Shown one piece after another: positions 48,370 to 58,243 of a stretch of DNA of 64,000 nucleotides (positions are counted from its first letter, which is position 1; each line of letters starts with the position of its first letter). This DNA is from Blumeriella jaapii (taxonomy: Eukaryota > Ascomycota > Leotiomycetes > Helotiales > Drepanopezizaceae). Below the pieces are notes generated by a model that did no database searches, was not told the origin of the DNA, and saw only the letters and a program-made list of their open reading frames with translations. The stretch spans positions 62,001 through 126,000 of the forward strand of contig VWND01000030.1 in NCBI GenBank assembly GCA_009599575.1, given 5' to 3'. Position numbers and translations under genes: made by a program.

Positions 48370-49098
48370 ATGGCCCGCGACTTCTCCTCCTCCCATTCCT
48401 CGTCCCCATCTCCTTCATCCTCCCGAAGCGCCCCCCTCTCCTCGGTCCGCGCCTCCGCCCCGCCCGCGCAGCGCGTTCGCGCGCCCCACCACGGCCACGA
48501 GAAGGACGACTCGCAGAACATCTTCCACGACACGACCTTCCTCGCGCTGAAAGCGTGCGCGCTCGCGCTGGTCGCCGGCATCCACTTCATCCCGAAGACG
48601 GAGCACGAGACGGGGAAGGAGGCCAAGCACGGCGGCGGCGGCGGCGGCGGCCGCAAGGCGCAGGGCGGCGAGGGCGCGCCGCGTGGCCGGGGAGGCGAGC
48701 AGAGGCGCGGCGAGGCGCGGAAGCGGCTGCCGGTGGAGGGGGCGCGGGAGGGCGGCGGCGGGAGGCGGACCGCGGCGGGGCCGTGGGCGAGGGAGGGCGC
48801 TGGCTGTGAGTGGGAGGAGGGCGAGAGGGCGCGCGGAGTCGGCTATGGCTGGGAGCGGGACGACTACGAGAAGAGGAGGGTGAGGAGGGAGAGCGGCGAG
48901 TGGGGCGGGCGAGGAGTATCGCGCCGAGTTGGGACATGGCATTGGGAGGCGTCACTGAGGCTTCGAGCATTCTACTTGACTGGAGGCCATCGGGTGATGG
49001 GGATGGAAGAGTCGGCCAAGGCACCGGTAGTGGTAGTGGTAGTGGCCATGGCCGTGTCCCTTTTACAACCGACGAGCACGTCGTTTCAAGACTGTTAG
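48370..49098 (+). CDS. Hypothetical protein with one possible membrane segment and Gly/Arg-rich tail
   Basis: Not recognised. The ATG at 48370 opens a Ser-rich N-terminus (ARDFSSSHSSSPSPSSS), then EKDDSQNIFHDTTFLALKAC followed by ALALVAGIHFIPK, which looks like a hydrophobic helix. A GGGGGGG/Arg/Glu-rich low-complexity tail follows. The last residues of this frame run into the first unit of the 256-bp repeat, so the natural C-terminus is doubtful. Another frame ends earlier as EEYRAELGHGIGRRH (stop near 48957) and may be the real end if a frame change exists. The first 75 residues are the most gene-like part. Confidence 0.4.
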   Translation: MARDFSSSHSSSPSPSSSRSAPLSSVRASAPPAQRVRAPHHGHEKDDSQNIFHDTTFLALKACALALVAGIHFIPKTEHETGKEAKHGGGGGGGRKAQGGEGAPRGRGGEQRRGEARKRLPVEGAREGGGGRRTAAGPWAREGAGCEWEEGERARGVGYGWERDDYEKRRVRRESGEWGGRGVSRRVGTWHWEASLRLRAFYLTGGHRVMGMEESAKAPVVVVVVAMAVSLLQPTSTSFQDC

Positions 49099-49862
49099 AA
49101 TACCAGCCCTTATTATTTTTTACTGCTTTTGCGATAGCATCTCGAGTTGATATCCGCAGTGGTAAGTAAACAAGCTTTTATGTGTTGTTCTGTTTATATT
49201 ACTAGCCGAGATTATTTTCCTTCGCATTTACGACTTTTCTAAATAAATTTACAGTTGTTCGTCGTTTATCGTTAGAAATACTTTTTTTTTAGTAGTAATA
49301 GCTATGGCCGTGTCCCTTTTTACAACCGACGAGCACGTCGTTTCAAGACTGTTAGAATACCAGCTTTTATTATTTTTTACTGCTTTTGCGGTAGTATTTC
49401 GGCGTTGATATCCGCAGTGGTGAGTTATTAAGCTTGTATAGGTATTTTATTGTGTTTATATATATTATTCGTATGTTTTATTTTATTAATATTACTAGCG
49501 GAGATTATTATCTTTTGTGTTTACGATTTTTAATACTATTGTATTTATAATCGTTTGTCGTTTGTTACTCGTCGTTTTAAAAACCCTTTTCTAATACCAG
49601 CTTTTATTATTCCTTACTGCTTTTGCGGTAGTATTTTGGCGTTGATATCCGTAGTGGTAAAATATCAATTAAGTTTATAGAGATATATATATGTTATTCG
49701 TATGTATATTATATTTGTATGTATTATTCGTATGTAGTATTTGTATGTATTATTCGGATTTTTATTCTGTTTACAATTCTAGCCGAGATTCTTATCCCCT
49801 GTATTCACGACTTTTTACAATACCCTTATAATCAGTCGTTCGTCGTTCGTCGAATTAAACCC
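49048..49862 (+). repeat. Three tandem copies of a unit of about 256-290 bp
   Basis: Copies start at about 49048, 49304 and 49585 (the third lacks the first 50 bp). Copies 1 and 2 share a nearly identical head (ATGGCCGTGTCCC, ACAACCGACGAGCACGTCGT, TTCAAGACTGTTAGAATACC). All three share ACTGCTTTTGCGGTAG, GATATCCGCAGTGG and CTAGCCGAGATT. The inner AT-rich parts vary in length. The head overlaps the end of the hypothetical frame at 48370-49098. Confidence 0.88.
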
Positions 49863-49976
49863 CTCCACGTGAAGACGCTGTTTCTTTCGAGCGCACGTGA
49901 AAATCAGTAGCGTGTGATGGTCTTGTAAGGCACGTCGAAGGGAGTAAGTAGGCATTGCATTATACTGTACTGTGCG

Positions 49977-50449
49977 ATAGGTAGGTAGGTAGGTAGGTAG
50001 GTAGGTACGTCAGATAGGTAGGTAGATAGGTAGGTAGGTACGTCAGATAGGTAGGTAGGTAGATAGATAGATAGGTAGATATATAGGTAGACACACACGT
50101 TTCTCCTCCCCTCCCCTCCCCTCCCCTCCCCATCTCATCACATCTTATCACATCACCAGCCAACGGCCCACAATCTCGCAGATACACATGCAGATACAGA
50201 TACAGATACAGATACAGATACAGATACCATACCATACCATACCATACCACGCGGTGCCCGTGGCGCGTCTCCAACGCGAGGGAGTCCGCGTCGGCTGGGG
50301 AGAGAACCGGGGCCGCGAGTCGCGATATGCGGTTTGGGATTTCCGGCTAGTGAGCGTGTGTGCTGAGTGTATTGTACGGTATTGTACGGTATTGTACGGT
50401 ATTGTACGGTATTGTACGGTATTGTACGGTATTGTACGGTATTGTACTG
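49977..50449. repeat. Cluster of short tandem repeats
   Basis: In order: (GTAG)n with GTACGTCAGATAG interruptions (49977-50090), (CTCCC)n (50105-50135), (AGATAC)n (50185-50226), (ATACC)n (to about 50250) and eight copies of the 10-mer ATTGTACGGT (50369-50449). No gene is seen. Confidence 0.9.
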
Positions 50450-50847
50450 TCGGTCGGTCCCTGGCTTCGTTGGGGGAATGAAGGGGATACGTGGATGGGG
50501 TGTTGTTGTATGGAGTTGTGGGGGTGGGTTGGAGTAGAGGTGCGTTGTTGTTGTTGTTGGGTGTGAGGTGTGTAGACATTAGATGGTTGGGAAGTTAGAA
50601 GAGTGTTTGTATGGTTGTAAAGCGGTGGTAGTGTTAGTATTAGTAGAAATAGCTTTTTATTTTCTTTTTTCTTATGGTGTCTAGATATCAGATGGTTGGG
50701 AAGTTAAAAGATTATACGTACGGTTGTAAAGCGGTGGTGATGTAAGTGTTAATGTTAAAAAATAGCTTTTTACTTTTATTTTATTTTATAATATCTAGAC
50801 ATCAGATGGTTGGGAAGTTAAAAGATTGTTTGTATGGTTGTATAGCG

Positions 50848-50913
<66 letters not shown>

Positions 50914-51208
50914 TTGATTAACGTCTAACGGAGTGCAGCCGAAAGGCTGCCATCCTAGGACCTCCCAAGGGGTACGAAGACGTGCTAAGCTAAGGAATTA
51001 AATACAAAGTACGATTCCGAAAGCAATTCGTATTGGTACAGCCATTGCTGCTGTCGACTACGCTTTTCGCCGCTTTTTGCGATGGTCCGTCAGTGAGATG
51101 TATAAGCGTAAAGCTCAGAGAAAAGCCCAAGGAGTGTGCATACGGCACCGATCAAAAGGTATGATCTGTCGGTTGCGTGGATACGCACAGTGGTATGGCC
51201 AGTAGGCC
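50914..51208 (+). repeat. Embedded element, copy A (about 295 bp)
   Basis: Begins TTGATTAACGTCTAACGGA and ends CAGTGGTATGGCCAGTAGGCC. It is about three-quarters identical to copy B at 52510-52822. Conserved pieces include CCTAGGACCTCCC, GGGGTACG, TTGCGATGGTCCGTC, GTATAAGCGTAAAGCTC and GTGCATACGGCACCG. It follows a (GTA)n run. It resembles no transposon end or tRNA-derived SINE that I can name. Confidence 0.85.
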
Positions 51209-52509
51209 GAGAAGAAAAGAAAAGAAAAACAGTGTTCCAAAAGCCCAAGTCCAGAAACCAAAAGTTAGAAACAGAGGTTGTATAGCGGTAGTGGGTTGGT
51301 TGGTGTTAGTATTAATAGCAATGTTTTCTTTTTTCTTTTTTCTAAAACAATTTTACCAAATGGTTAAGAAGTTAGAGCATTGTTGGTATGATTGTAAAGT
51401 GGTGGTGGTGTTGGTGTAAGTAACAGTAGCTTTTTCTTTTTTTTTTCTTAAGGTGTCTAGACGTCAAATGGTTGGAGAGTTGGAAGATTGTTTGTATATA
51501 TGATTGTAAAATGATAATGGTGTTGATATTAATATTAATAGTTTTTTTTCTTTTTTTTTTCCCTTTTAAAATGTCTGTTTATCAGATGGTTGGGGAGTTA
51601 AAAGATTGTTTGTGTATATGGTTGTGAAGCGGTGGTGGTTTGATTGATATTGGTATTGATAGCAATATCTTTTATTTTTTAAAACATTTTTTATTAAATG
51701 GTTGGGAAGTTAAATTTTTTTTATATAAATGTAAAATAATAATAATAATAATGTTAGTAGCAATATCTTTTTTTCTTTTTTTTAGAGTGTTTTTTATCAA
51801 ATGGTTAGGAAGTTATAAAATTGTTTGTATAATTGTATGACGTTAGTGTGTTGGTGTTAATTGAAAAAGGGGTTTTTTTATCTGAAATATGTTTTATTAA
51901 ATGGTTAAGAGGTTAGAAGATTGTATATATTATTATATAATAGTGATAATATTAGTTGGTATTAGTAGCAACATTTATTTATTTTCTTCTTATCTTAAGA
52001 TATCTTTTATCAGATGGTTGGGGAATTGGAAATTTTTTTGTATATATAATTGTAAAATAATGGTAGTGTTGATATTAGTAGCAACAGCTTTTTCTTTTTT
52101 TTTTCTAAAATATCTGTTTATCAAATGGTTGGGAAGTTAGAAGATTGTTTGTATAATTGTAAAATAATAATAGTGTTGATGTTAGTAACAATAGCTTTTT
52201 CTATTCTTTTTAAAGTGTCTGTCTGTCTATCAGATGGTTGGGGAGTTAGAAGATTGTTTGTATGGTTGCAAAGCGGTGGTGTGTTAGTGTTAGTAGAAAT
52301 GTTTTTTTTTTCTTTTATTTTAAAATATATTTTATCAAATGGTTAAAAAGTTAGAAAACTGTATGTATAATTGTATAGTGTTAGTTGGTATTAGTAACAA
52401 TATCTTTTTCTTCGTCTTTTTTTTCTTTTTGTCTTAAGGTGTTTAGATATCAAACGGCTGGGGAGTAAGAAGATTGTTTGTTTATGAAGTAGTCGTAGTA
52501 GTAGTAATA

Positions 52510-52822
52510 TTGATTAACGTCTAGCGGAGGGCAGCCATAACTAGGTCTGCCTTCCTAGGACCTCCCGAGGGGTACGGAGACGTTCTAAGCTAAGGATTTG
52601 AATACAAAAGTACGACGCTGAAAGCAGTTCGTTTTAATACAGCTATTGCTGCTGTCGATTACGCCCTTCGCCACCCTTTGCGATGGTCCGTCAAAAAAAA
52701 AAAAAAAAAAGTATAAGCGTAAAGCTCTGGGTTTAACCCAAGGATTGTGCATACGGCACCGGTCGAATTTGACCTGTCAATTGCGTGTTTATAAAGCGCA
52801 AACGTGGTATGACCAGTAGGCC
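52510..52822 (+). repeat. Embedded element, copy B (about 313 bp)
   Basis: Same order of conserved pieces as copy A. The added length is mainly an 18-A run after GGTCCGTC near 52695. It also follows GTAGTAGTA...TATTGATTAACG, so the left junction is identical in both copies. Many A/B differences are C/T or G/A transitions. Confidence 0.85.
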
Positions 52823-53555
52823 TGTTTATGAAGCGGTGGTGGGTTGGTTGGTGTTAGTAAAAAAAGCTTTTTTTTAAGTGTTTATCAGATGGTTGGGAAA
52901 TTAAAAGATCATATGTACGATTATAAAACGATGGTGGTATTGATATTAATAAAAATAGCTTTTTGATTTCTTTTTTTCTTAAAGTGTTTAAATATCAAAC
53001 AATTGGGAAGTTAAAAGATTAGTCGTACGGTTGTAAAGTGGTGGTAGTATTAATATTAGTAGCAATATCTTTTTTTTTCTTTTTTCTTTTTTTCTTTTTG
53101 TTATAAAATATCTAGGCATCATATGGTCAAGGAGTTAGAAGATTGTATATACGGTTGTAAAGTGGTGGTAGTATTGATGTTAGTAGCAATATCTTTTTCT
53201 TTTCTTTTTTTCTTTTTGTTATAAAATATCTAGGCATTATATGGTTAAGGAGTTAGAAGATTGTATATACGGTTGTAAAGTGGTGGTAGTATTAATATTA
53301 GTAGCAATATCTTTTTTCTTCTTCTCTTTTTTTTTTGTTGTAAAATTCCTAATAGTGGGCTGCCTTCCCACTATTAAACATCGGATGGTTGGGAAGTTAG
53401 GAGATTGTATATACGGTTGCAAAGCGGTGGTGGTATTGGTATTTGTAGCAATTTTTTTTTTCTTCCCCTTCTTAAGATATCTATCAGAAGGTTGGAAAGT
53501 TAGAAGATTGTATAATTGTAAAGTGGTGGTGGTGTTGGTTAATGTTAATAGCAAT

Positions 53556-53757
53556 AGCTTTTTTTTTTTTTTTTTTTTTTCTTTTCTTTTCTTCTTCTCT
53601 TCTCCTTTTCCTCTTCTTTGCCTCTTTTCTTCCTTTTCTCTTCCTTCTCTTTCTTCCTTTTTCCCCCTCTTTTTTCGCTTTTCTTTTCCTTTTCTTTTCC
53701 TCTTTTCTTCCTCTTCTCTTACTTTTCTCTTCCTCTTCTTCTCCTTTTCTTTTAAAA
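53556..53757. repeat. Pyrimidine tract of about 200 bp
   Basis: An almost pure C/T strand (TTTTC, TTCCTC, TCTTC mixtures), with only a few purines, terminates the satellite. It gives poly-Phe/Ser/Leu or poly-Lys/Arg pseudo-frames. Confidence 0.92.
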
Positions 53758-56689
53758 ATTAATTGGGACATCGGTTCAATATCAACAGGTGTTGCTGCTC
53801 TCACGATAGCGAAACGGTGCCAAACTGGCAAAGCACGCCGACAGAAGGAAGTGTGTTTTCTATTTCAAACGCCAATTAAAACCAGACATCATACAAGATA
53901 TCACGCGGTGGATTTGTCAATCCTCCGCGTAAAAAGAGGTATGGAGAAAATCCCTTGCTGACAAGCAGCTGGTCAACCGGAACGCACAGTGAGTGGCAGT
54001 TGAATAATCTGCCAGCGAGAATATCTACGAGTACGAGCCACCGCTTGGATAGAGAGCTGTGAATGAACGGCTCATATACCAGCTAACAGCATCTGATCAA
54101 CATTGAAAGCCAATCGACCTGACTTTTATCGCGGGCATTCTGGACCAGACACCGAGATCATAATATCCCGTGCTCCCAAACGCGAACAGAAAAATAGCAA
54201 TGGCAAGCGGCGAGAAAGACCGAGTGCTCACACCGGCTGGCCGTACTGTACGTACGCTCTGTCCGGCAGCATGTGCCGTGGTCAAGCACGACTCCCACTG
54301 AAAGACACAGTACTGTAGGGGAAAGGCCCCATTTGCAGCACCGTACGTACAGTACTGCTGAACTGTATGTATGCCACAACAGATCACCGAGGACATTCAT
54401 CCACCCAATCGCATCTCACGCACGTGCAAACCGCGTTCCAAACCGCACCCCTCTTCACGGGACGTGGAGGACATCGCACGGCGGAGAAGAGAAGCGAAGC
54501 GAAGCGAAGCGTTCGCTGCTCTGCAGCACCGATCACAGCATCCTGTCCCGTCTAGCGGCGTGAGGGAGAGGGAGAGGGAAGGAGGAGGAAGCCAGACCGG
54601 GAGCGCTGAAACGAGAGCTCTCACACTTGTGCTCCCGAACACGACGTGGGAAGAACAAAAGCAAAAAGGCGCATGTTCGAACCAGCCCAGCCCAGCCCAG
54701 GTCGGGATGGGATGGGATGGGCGCTTCGTGGGATGCGGATGCGGATGTGGATTCGTATGATTTCCACCTATGGGCTGGGTGTGTGCTGGTGAGGCGGCGA
54801 TACGTCTGTCTATTATCAAGAAGCAACTTTGGGGTTTTGTGTGAGTATAGACGGGGGGGGGGGGTTCATGAGTCAGGAAGCACGAACGAAGGAAAAAGAA
54901 AAATAGAAGAAGAAAATAGCAGAAGATCTTCGACATGTCGAGTCGGGTTAGAAGGGAGCCTAAGAACAGCAAGCACCCCACAGCACAGCACAGCACAGCT
55001 CAGCTCAGCTCACAGAGAGCAGCATACGCCATGGGAAGGCAAAAAAAGAATGTGTGATGTTGAAACCCCCGCGATGGAGAGCAGCAGCAGAGAGGCATTT
55101 CATGACCGGATACTGTACATACATACAGGACATACATACAGGACATACATACAGTACATACAGTACTACATCTCGAGCGGGTGCGACCACCAATGGCCAA
55201 CCCATATACTCGAACGGAGAAAAAAGAAAGGGAAAAAAAGGAACACAAGACAGGGAGCCTGAGCACCGTACACCGCTTCCATCACACGGAAAACCTCCCT
55301 CGCCCACGGGCGGTTTCTCTCAGCGGCTGTCGCCAGTGGGTTCGCGACCACTCGCGCATGGTGTGTGGTGATACAGAGAAAAGTCGCCCTTCCCGTTCCC
55401 GTGCTCCGGCCGTCTTCGAGAGGAGGCCGGGGGACCCGGTTCCCAGCAGCCCGGAAAGGTTGGCGCCGAGTAATGGTCCTGCAGGTACTGTACTGTACTG
55501 TGTACAGCACTGTGCTGTGCTGACTGTCGGCCGCAAGGGGGGACGATGCAGCACTTCCCGAGCCCATGGGTCCCCTCATCAGGATGATTCTTCTCGCCCC
55601 ATCGGACCAGGGCCATCTCACCAGGCTTGGTGCATCGTGAAGGGGGTGAGCGAGCAGCGTGGGCGGCACCGTGCTGTGCTTGCGGTAAGCGACCGCGGCG
55701 ATGTCGTGTTTGTTTACCTTCTAGCCGACATTCTGCACCGGGAGATGTGACGTGAAGTGCAGGACGGGTGGAAAGAGGAAAAGAGGAAAAGAGGACGGGA
55801 GAGGAAGCGACGTGAGATCGAGAGCCGAGACAGAGCGGCCAGCCGTCACGTGTCGATGGCCGAGGACGGACGGGGGAAATGCCAATCCGAGATTTCTCGC
55901 TAATCTATGGAACATGGTCGCTTAGGGAAAACAAACACGCCCGGCGACGTCGACAGCACAGCGAGTCCTGGGGCGCGCGTGAGACATGACCAGCTCGTCC
56001 GGCAGCATTCAACCACCCACGCATGCTGCCCGTCGCGCTGAAACCTCGCACACCGCACGGCGCGTCCAGTCCGTGGCCGCGTCCTGGCCACGTCCTGGCC
56101 AATTTCTCCGCGGCGGCAGCGTGCCATGATGGCCTGACAGGTTCATCCCCGACCATCAACCTCTCGGTCTGTGTCTTTCTGTGTCTCTCTGTCTCTCTCT
56201 CGCGCGCGCGCTCTCTCTCTCCCCCCTCTCCCCTTCTCCTGAGCGGCTGCATGTACGTACACCACGCTCCTGCGCATGTGCTGTACGCGCACACGCCAGA
56301 CCGACCATCAAAGCCCCCCGACGGTCATCATGTCAGCTCGCCGCTCCCTCCCTGCCGCTTGGGTTCCCCCCTCTTGGCTCGCCCTCCCGACCCGACGGAC
56401 GGCATCCCACGAACCCTTTCTCCCCCCCCCCCCCCCCAGAACGCCATCATGAACTCTTGATCCTCGCCTCTTCTGACCAAGGGAGGCAACACAACCACAG
56501 CAGCAGCCTGGACTGGACTGGACTGGCCTGGCCTGGCCTGACTGCACGCTGGTCGCGAACATAAGAACGAGAGCGCTCCCCGCTTGGACGCTGGCCTTCC
56601 CTCTCATCAGGTTCTCGGTATCTCAGCATCGAGCTTGGTCTCCTCCACACCCGTTGAGCTTGGCCTCACTCCCGACGTTCCTTTTCCCG
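53758..56689. other. Long spacer with no gene identified
   Basis: Mixed-composition DNA. Open frames (for example 55181-55750 on plus and 54397-54996 on minus) have no recognisable domain. Short repeats include CAGCCCAGCCCAG then GGGATGGGATGGG (54680-54715), ACATACATACAG (55115-55165), CACAGCACAGCTCAGCTCAG (54985-55010) and C/T runs near 56170-56240. GTACTGTAC words occur at about 54245, 54305, 54348, 55118 and 55490. Confidence 0.5.
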
Positions 56690-57070
56690 TTGACCATCTT
56701 CGACAGATTCTTGCGTTCCTTGTCCGATTCAGCTTCTTTGACAGATTCTTACGTTCCTTGCCCGGTTTCCCTTCTTCGACAGATTCTTACATTCCTGATT
56801 CGATTCAGCTTCTTCGATACGTTACGTTCCTGATCGATTCAGCTTCTTCGATACCTTCTTACGTTCTTGATCCGATTCAGTTCGATACCTTTTTACGTTC
56901 TTCACCTTCTTCAATACCTTCTTACGTTCCTGATCCGATTCACCTTCTTACGTTCCTGATCCGATTCACCTTCTTCAACACCTTACGTTCCTTGCCGTTT
57001 CCCTTCTTCGACAAGTTCTCCGATTCTTCGGCGTGCATCGTACGGCCTTTTCCCCCAGCTTCTTCGACGC
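56690..57070 (+). repeat. Promoter minisatellite upstream of the GH114 gene
   Basis: About eight imperfect copies of a 40-55 bp unit built from TTACGTTCCTGATCCGATTC and AGCTTCTTCGATACCTTC. Copies vary by deletion of inner pieces. The array ends only some 10 bp before the ATG at 57080, so it probably forms the 5' untranslated region or core promoter. Confidence 0.88.
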
Positions 57071-57079
57071 CTCTTCGTC

Positions 57080-58243
57080 ATGATTTCAATCTCCAAGACG
57101 GCCGTGATCGTGGGCGTCTTGCTGGCCCAACTCTCTTCCGCGGCGGTGCTCCACCAACCCGGTCGGCGTCAAGGTCCCTTCCACGGCGCGCACACGCACG
57201 CCGTCTGGAAGCATCCGGGGGCCACGGCGACGGCGACGGTGCCGGCCAACTTCGCGTACTCCGCAAACCCGCCGCCGTCAACCTCCCCCCCGCTTCCCCC
57301 TGCTGGCGAGGGCGACGACGCCGACGACGACGACGGCCATGACGACGACGACCACGACGACGACCCCAACGACGACCCCGACGACCCCAGCGTCGCGCCC
57401 GAGCCGGTGTCTCTCCCTCCGTCGCCCGCGCCGGCGTACAGCGCGGCGCCCGTGGCGACGACGACCTCGACGGGAGCGCCGGCCACGACGCGGTCCGCCG
57501 ACGCGCTGTGGCAGCCGGCGGCCGGCACCAGCTGGCAGATCGAGCTGCTCGGCATCGTGACGGACACGTCCTACGAGGCCGACGTCTGGGACCTGGATCT
57601 CTTCGACGTGCCGCAGGCCACGATCGACGGCCTCCACGCCGCCGGCAAGAAAGTCATCTGCTACTTCTCGGCCGGCAGCTTCGAGGACTGGCGCGCCGAC
57701 GTGGGCGACTTCGCCGCCGCCGACCTGGGCCTCGCCATGGACGGCTGGCCCGGCGAGTGGTGGCTCGACACGCGCTCGGCCAACGTGCGCGCCATCATGA
57801 CCCAACGCATCGCGCTCGCGAAGACGAAGCAGTGCGACGGCCTCGACCCCGACAACGTCGACGGCTTCGGCAACGCCAACGGCCTGGGCCTCACGGCCGC
57901 CGACAGCACGGCCTACCTGAACTTCCTCGCCGACACGGCGCACGCCCACGGGCTCGCCATCGGCCTCAAGAACTCGGCCGCCCTCGTCGACGACCTGGTC
58001 GGCAAGATGCAGTTCCTCGTCAACGAGCAGTGTCTGGTGTACGACGAGTGCCACCGCTTCGCGCCCTTCATCGAGGCCGGCAAGCCCGTCTTCCACATCG
58101 AGTACCCGGAGATGGCCGAGGACTCGCTCGTCGCCGCCGTGAGCAGCATCGTCAAGAACGAGAAGTGCGTCGCCTCCAACACGACCGGCTTCTCGACCGT
58201 GCTGAAGAAGACGACCCTGGACTCCTGGGTCGACGCGTGTTAG
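57080..58243 (+). CDS. Secreted GH114-family glycosidase (endo-alpha-1,4-polygalactosaminidase type)
   Basis: Intronless, 387 residues. A signal peptide covers about residues 1-21 (ISKTAVIVGVLLAQLSSA). A Pro/Ser/Thr linker follows with a strongly acidic Asp-rich tract around residues 76-100 (DDADDDDGHDDDDHDDD). The catalytic domain runs from about residue 140 to the end: WQPAAGTSWQIELLG, KKVICYFSAGSFEDWRAD, CDGLDPDNVDGFGNANG, AIGLKNSAALVDDLV and a C-terminal Cys-rich part ending WVDAC. The DPDNVDGF aspartates and the CYFSAGSFEDWR block are family hallmarks. Members cleave galactosaminogalactan-type polymers, so a role in remodelling the fungus's own or competitors' exopolysaccharide is inferred. 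Paired cysteines fit an extracellular protein. Confidence 0.9.
   Translation: MISISKTAVIVGVLLAQLSSAAVLHQPGRRQGPFHGAHTHAVWKHPGATATATVPANFAYSANPPPSTSPPLPPAGEGDDADDDDGHDDDDHDDDPNDDPDDPSVAPEPVSLPPSPAPAYSAAPVATTTSTGAPATTRSADALWQPAAGTSWQIELLGIVTDTSYEADVWDLDLFDVPQATIDGLHAAGKKVICYFSAGSFEDWRADVGDFAAADLGLAMDGWPGEWWLDTRSANVRAIMTQRIALAKTKQCDGLDPDNVDGFGNANGLGLTAADSTAYLNFLADTAHAHGLAIGLKNSAALVDDLVGKMQFLVNEQCLVYDECHRFAPFIEAGKPVFHIEYPEMAEDSLVAAVSSIVKNEKCVASNTTGFSTVLKKTTLDSWVDAC

Larger units (their letters stand above)
50580..53540 (+). repeat. Large degenerate satellite: about 20 units of 100-130 bp
   Basis: The unit core is ATCAGATGGTTGGGAAGTTA, GAAGATTGTTTGTATGGTTG, TAAAGCGGTGGTAGTGTTAG, then TATTAGTAGCAATAGC and a T-rich tract ending TTAAGGTGTCTAG. 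I place units near 50583, 50690, 50803, 51357, 51466, 51583, 51698, 51798, 51898, 52013, 52124, 52230, 52338, 52450, 52888, 52996, 53119, 53239, 53382 and 53487. Two copies of an unrelated 300-bp element interrupt the series. Confidence 0.9.
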
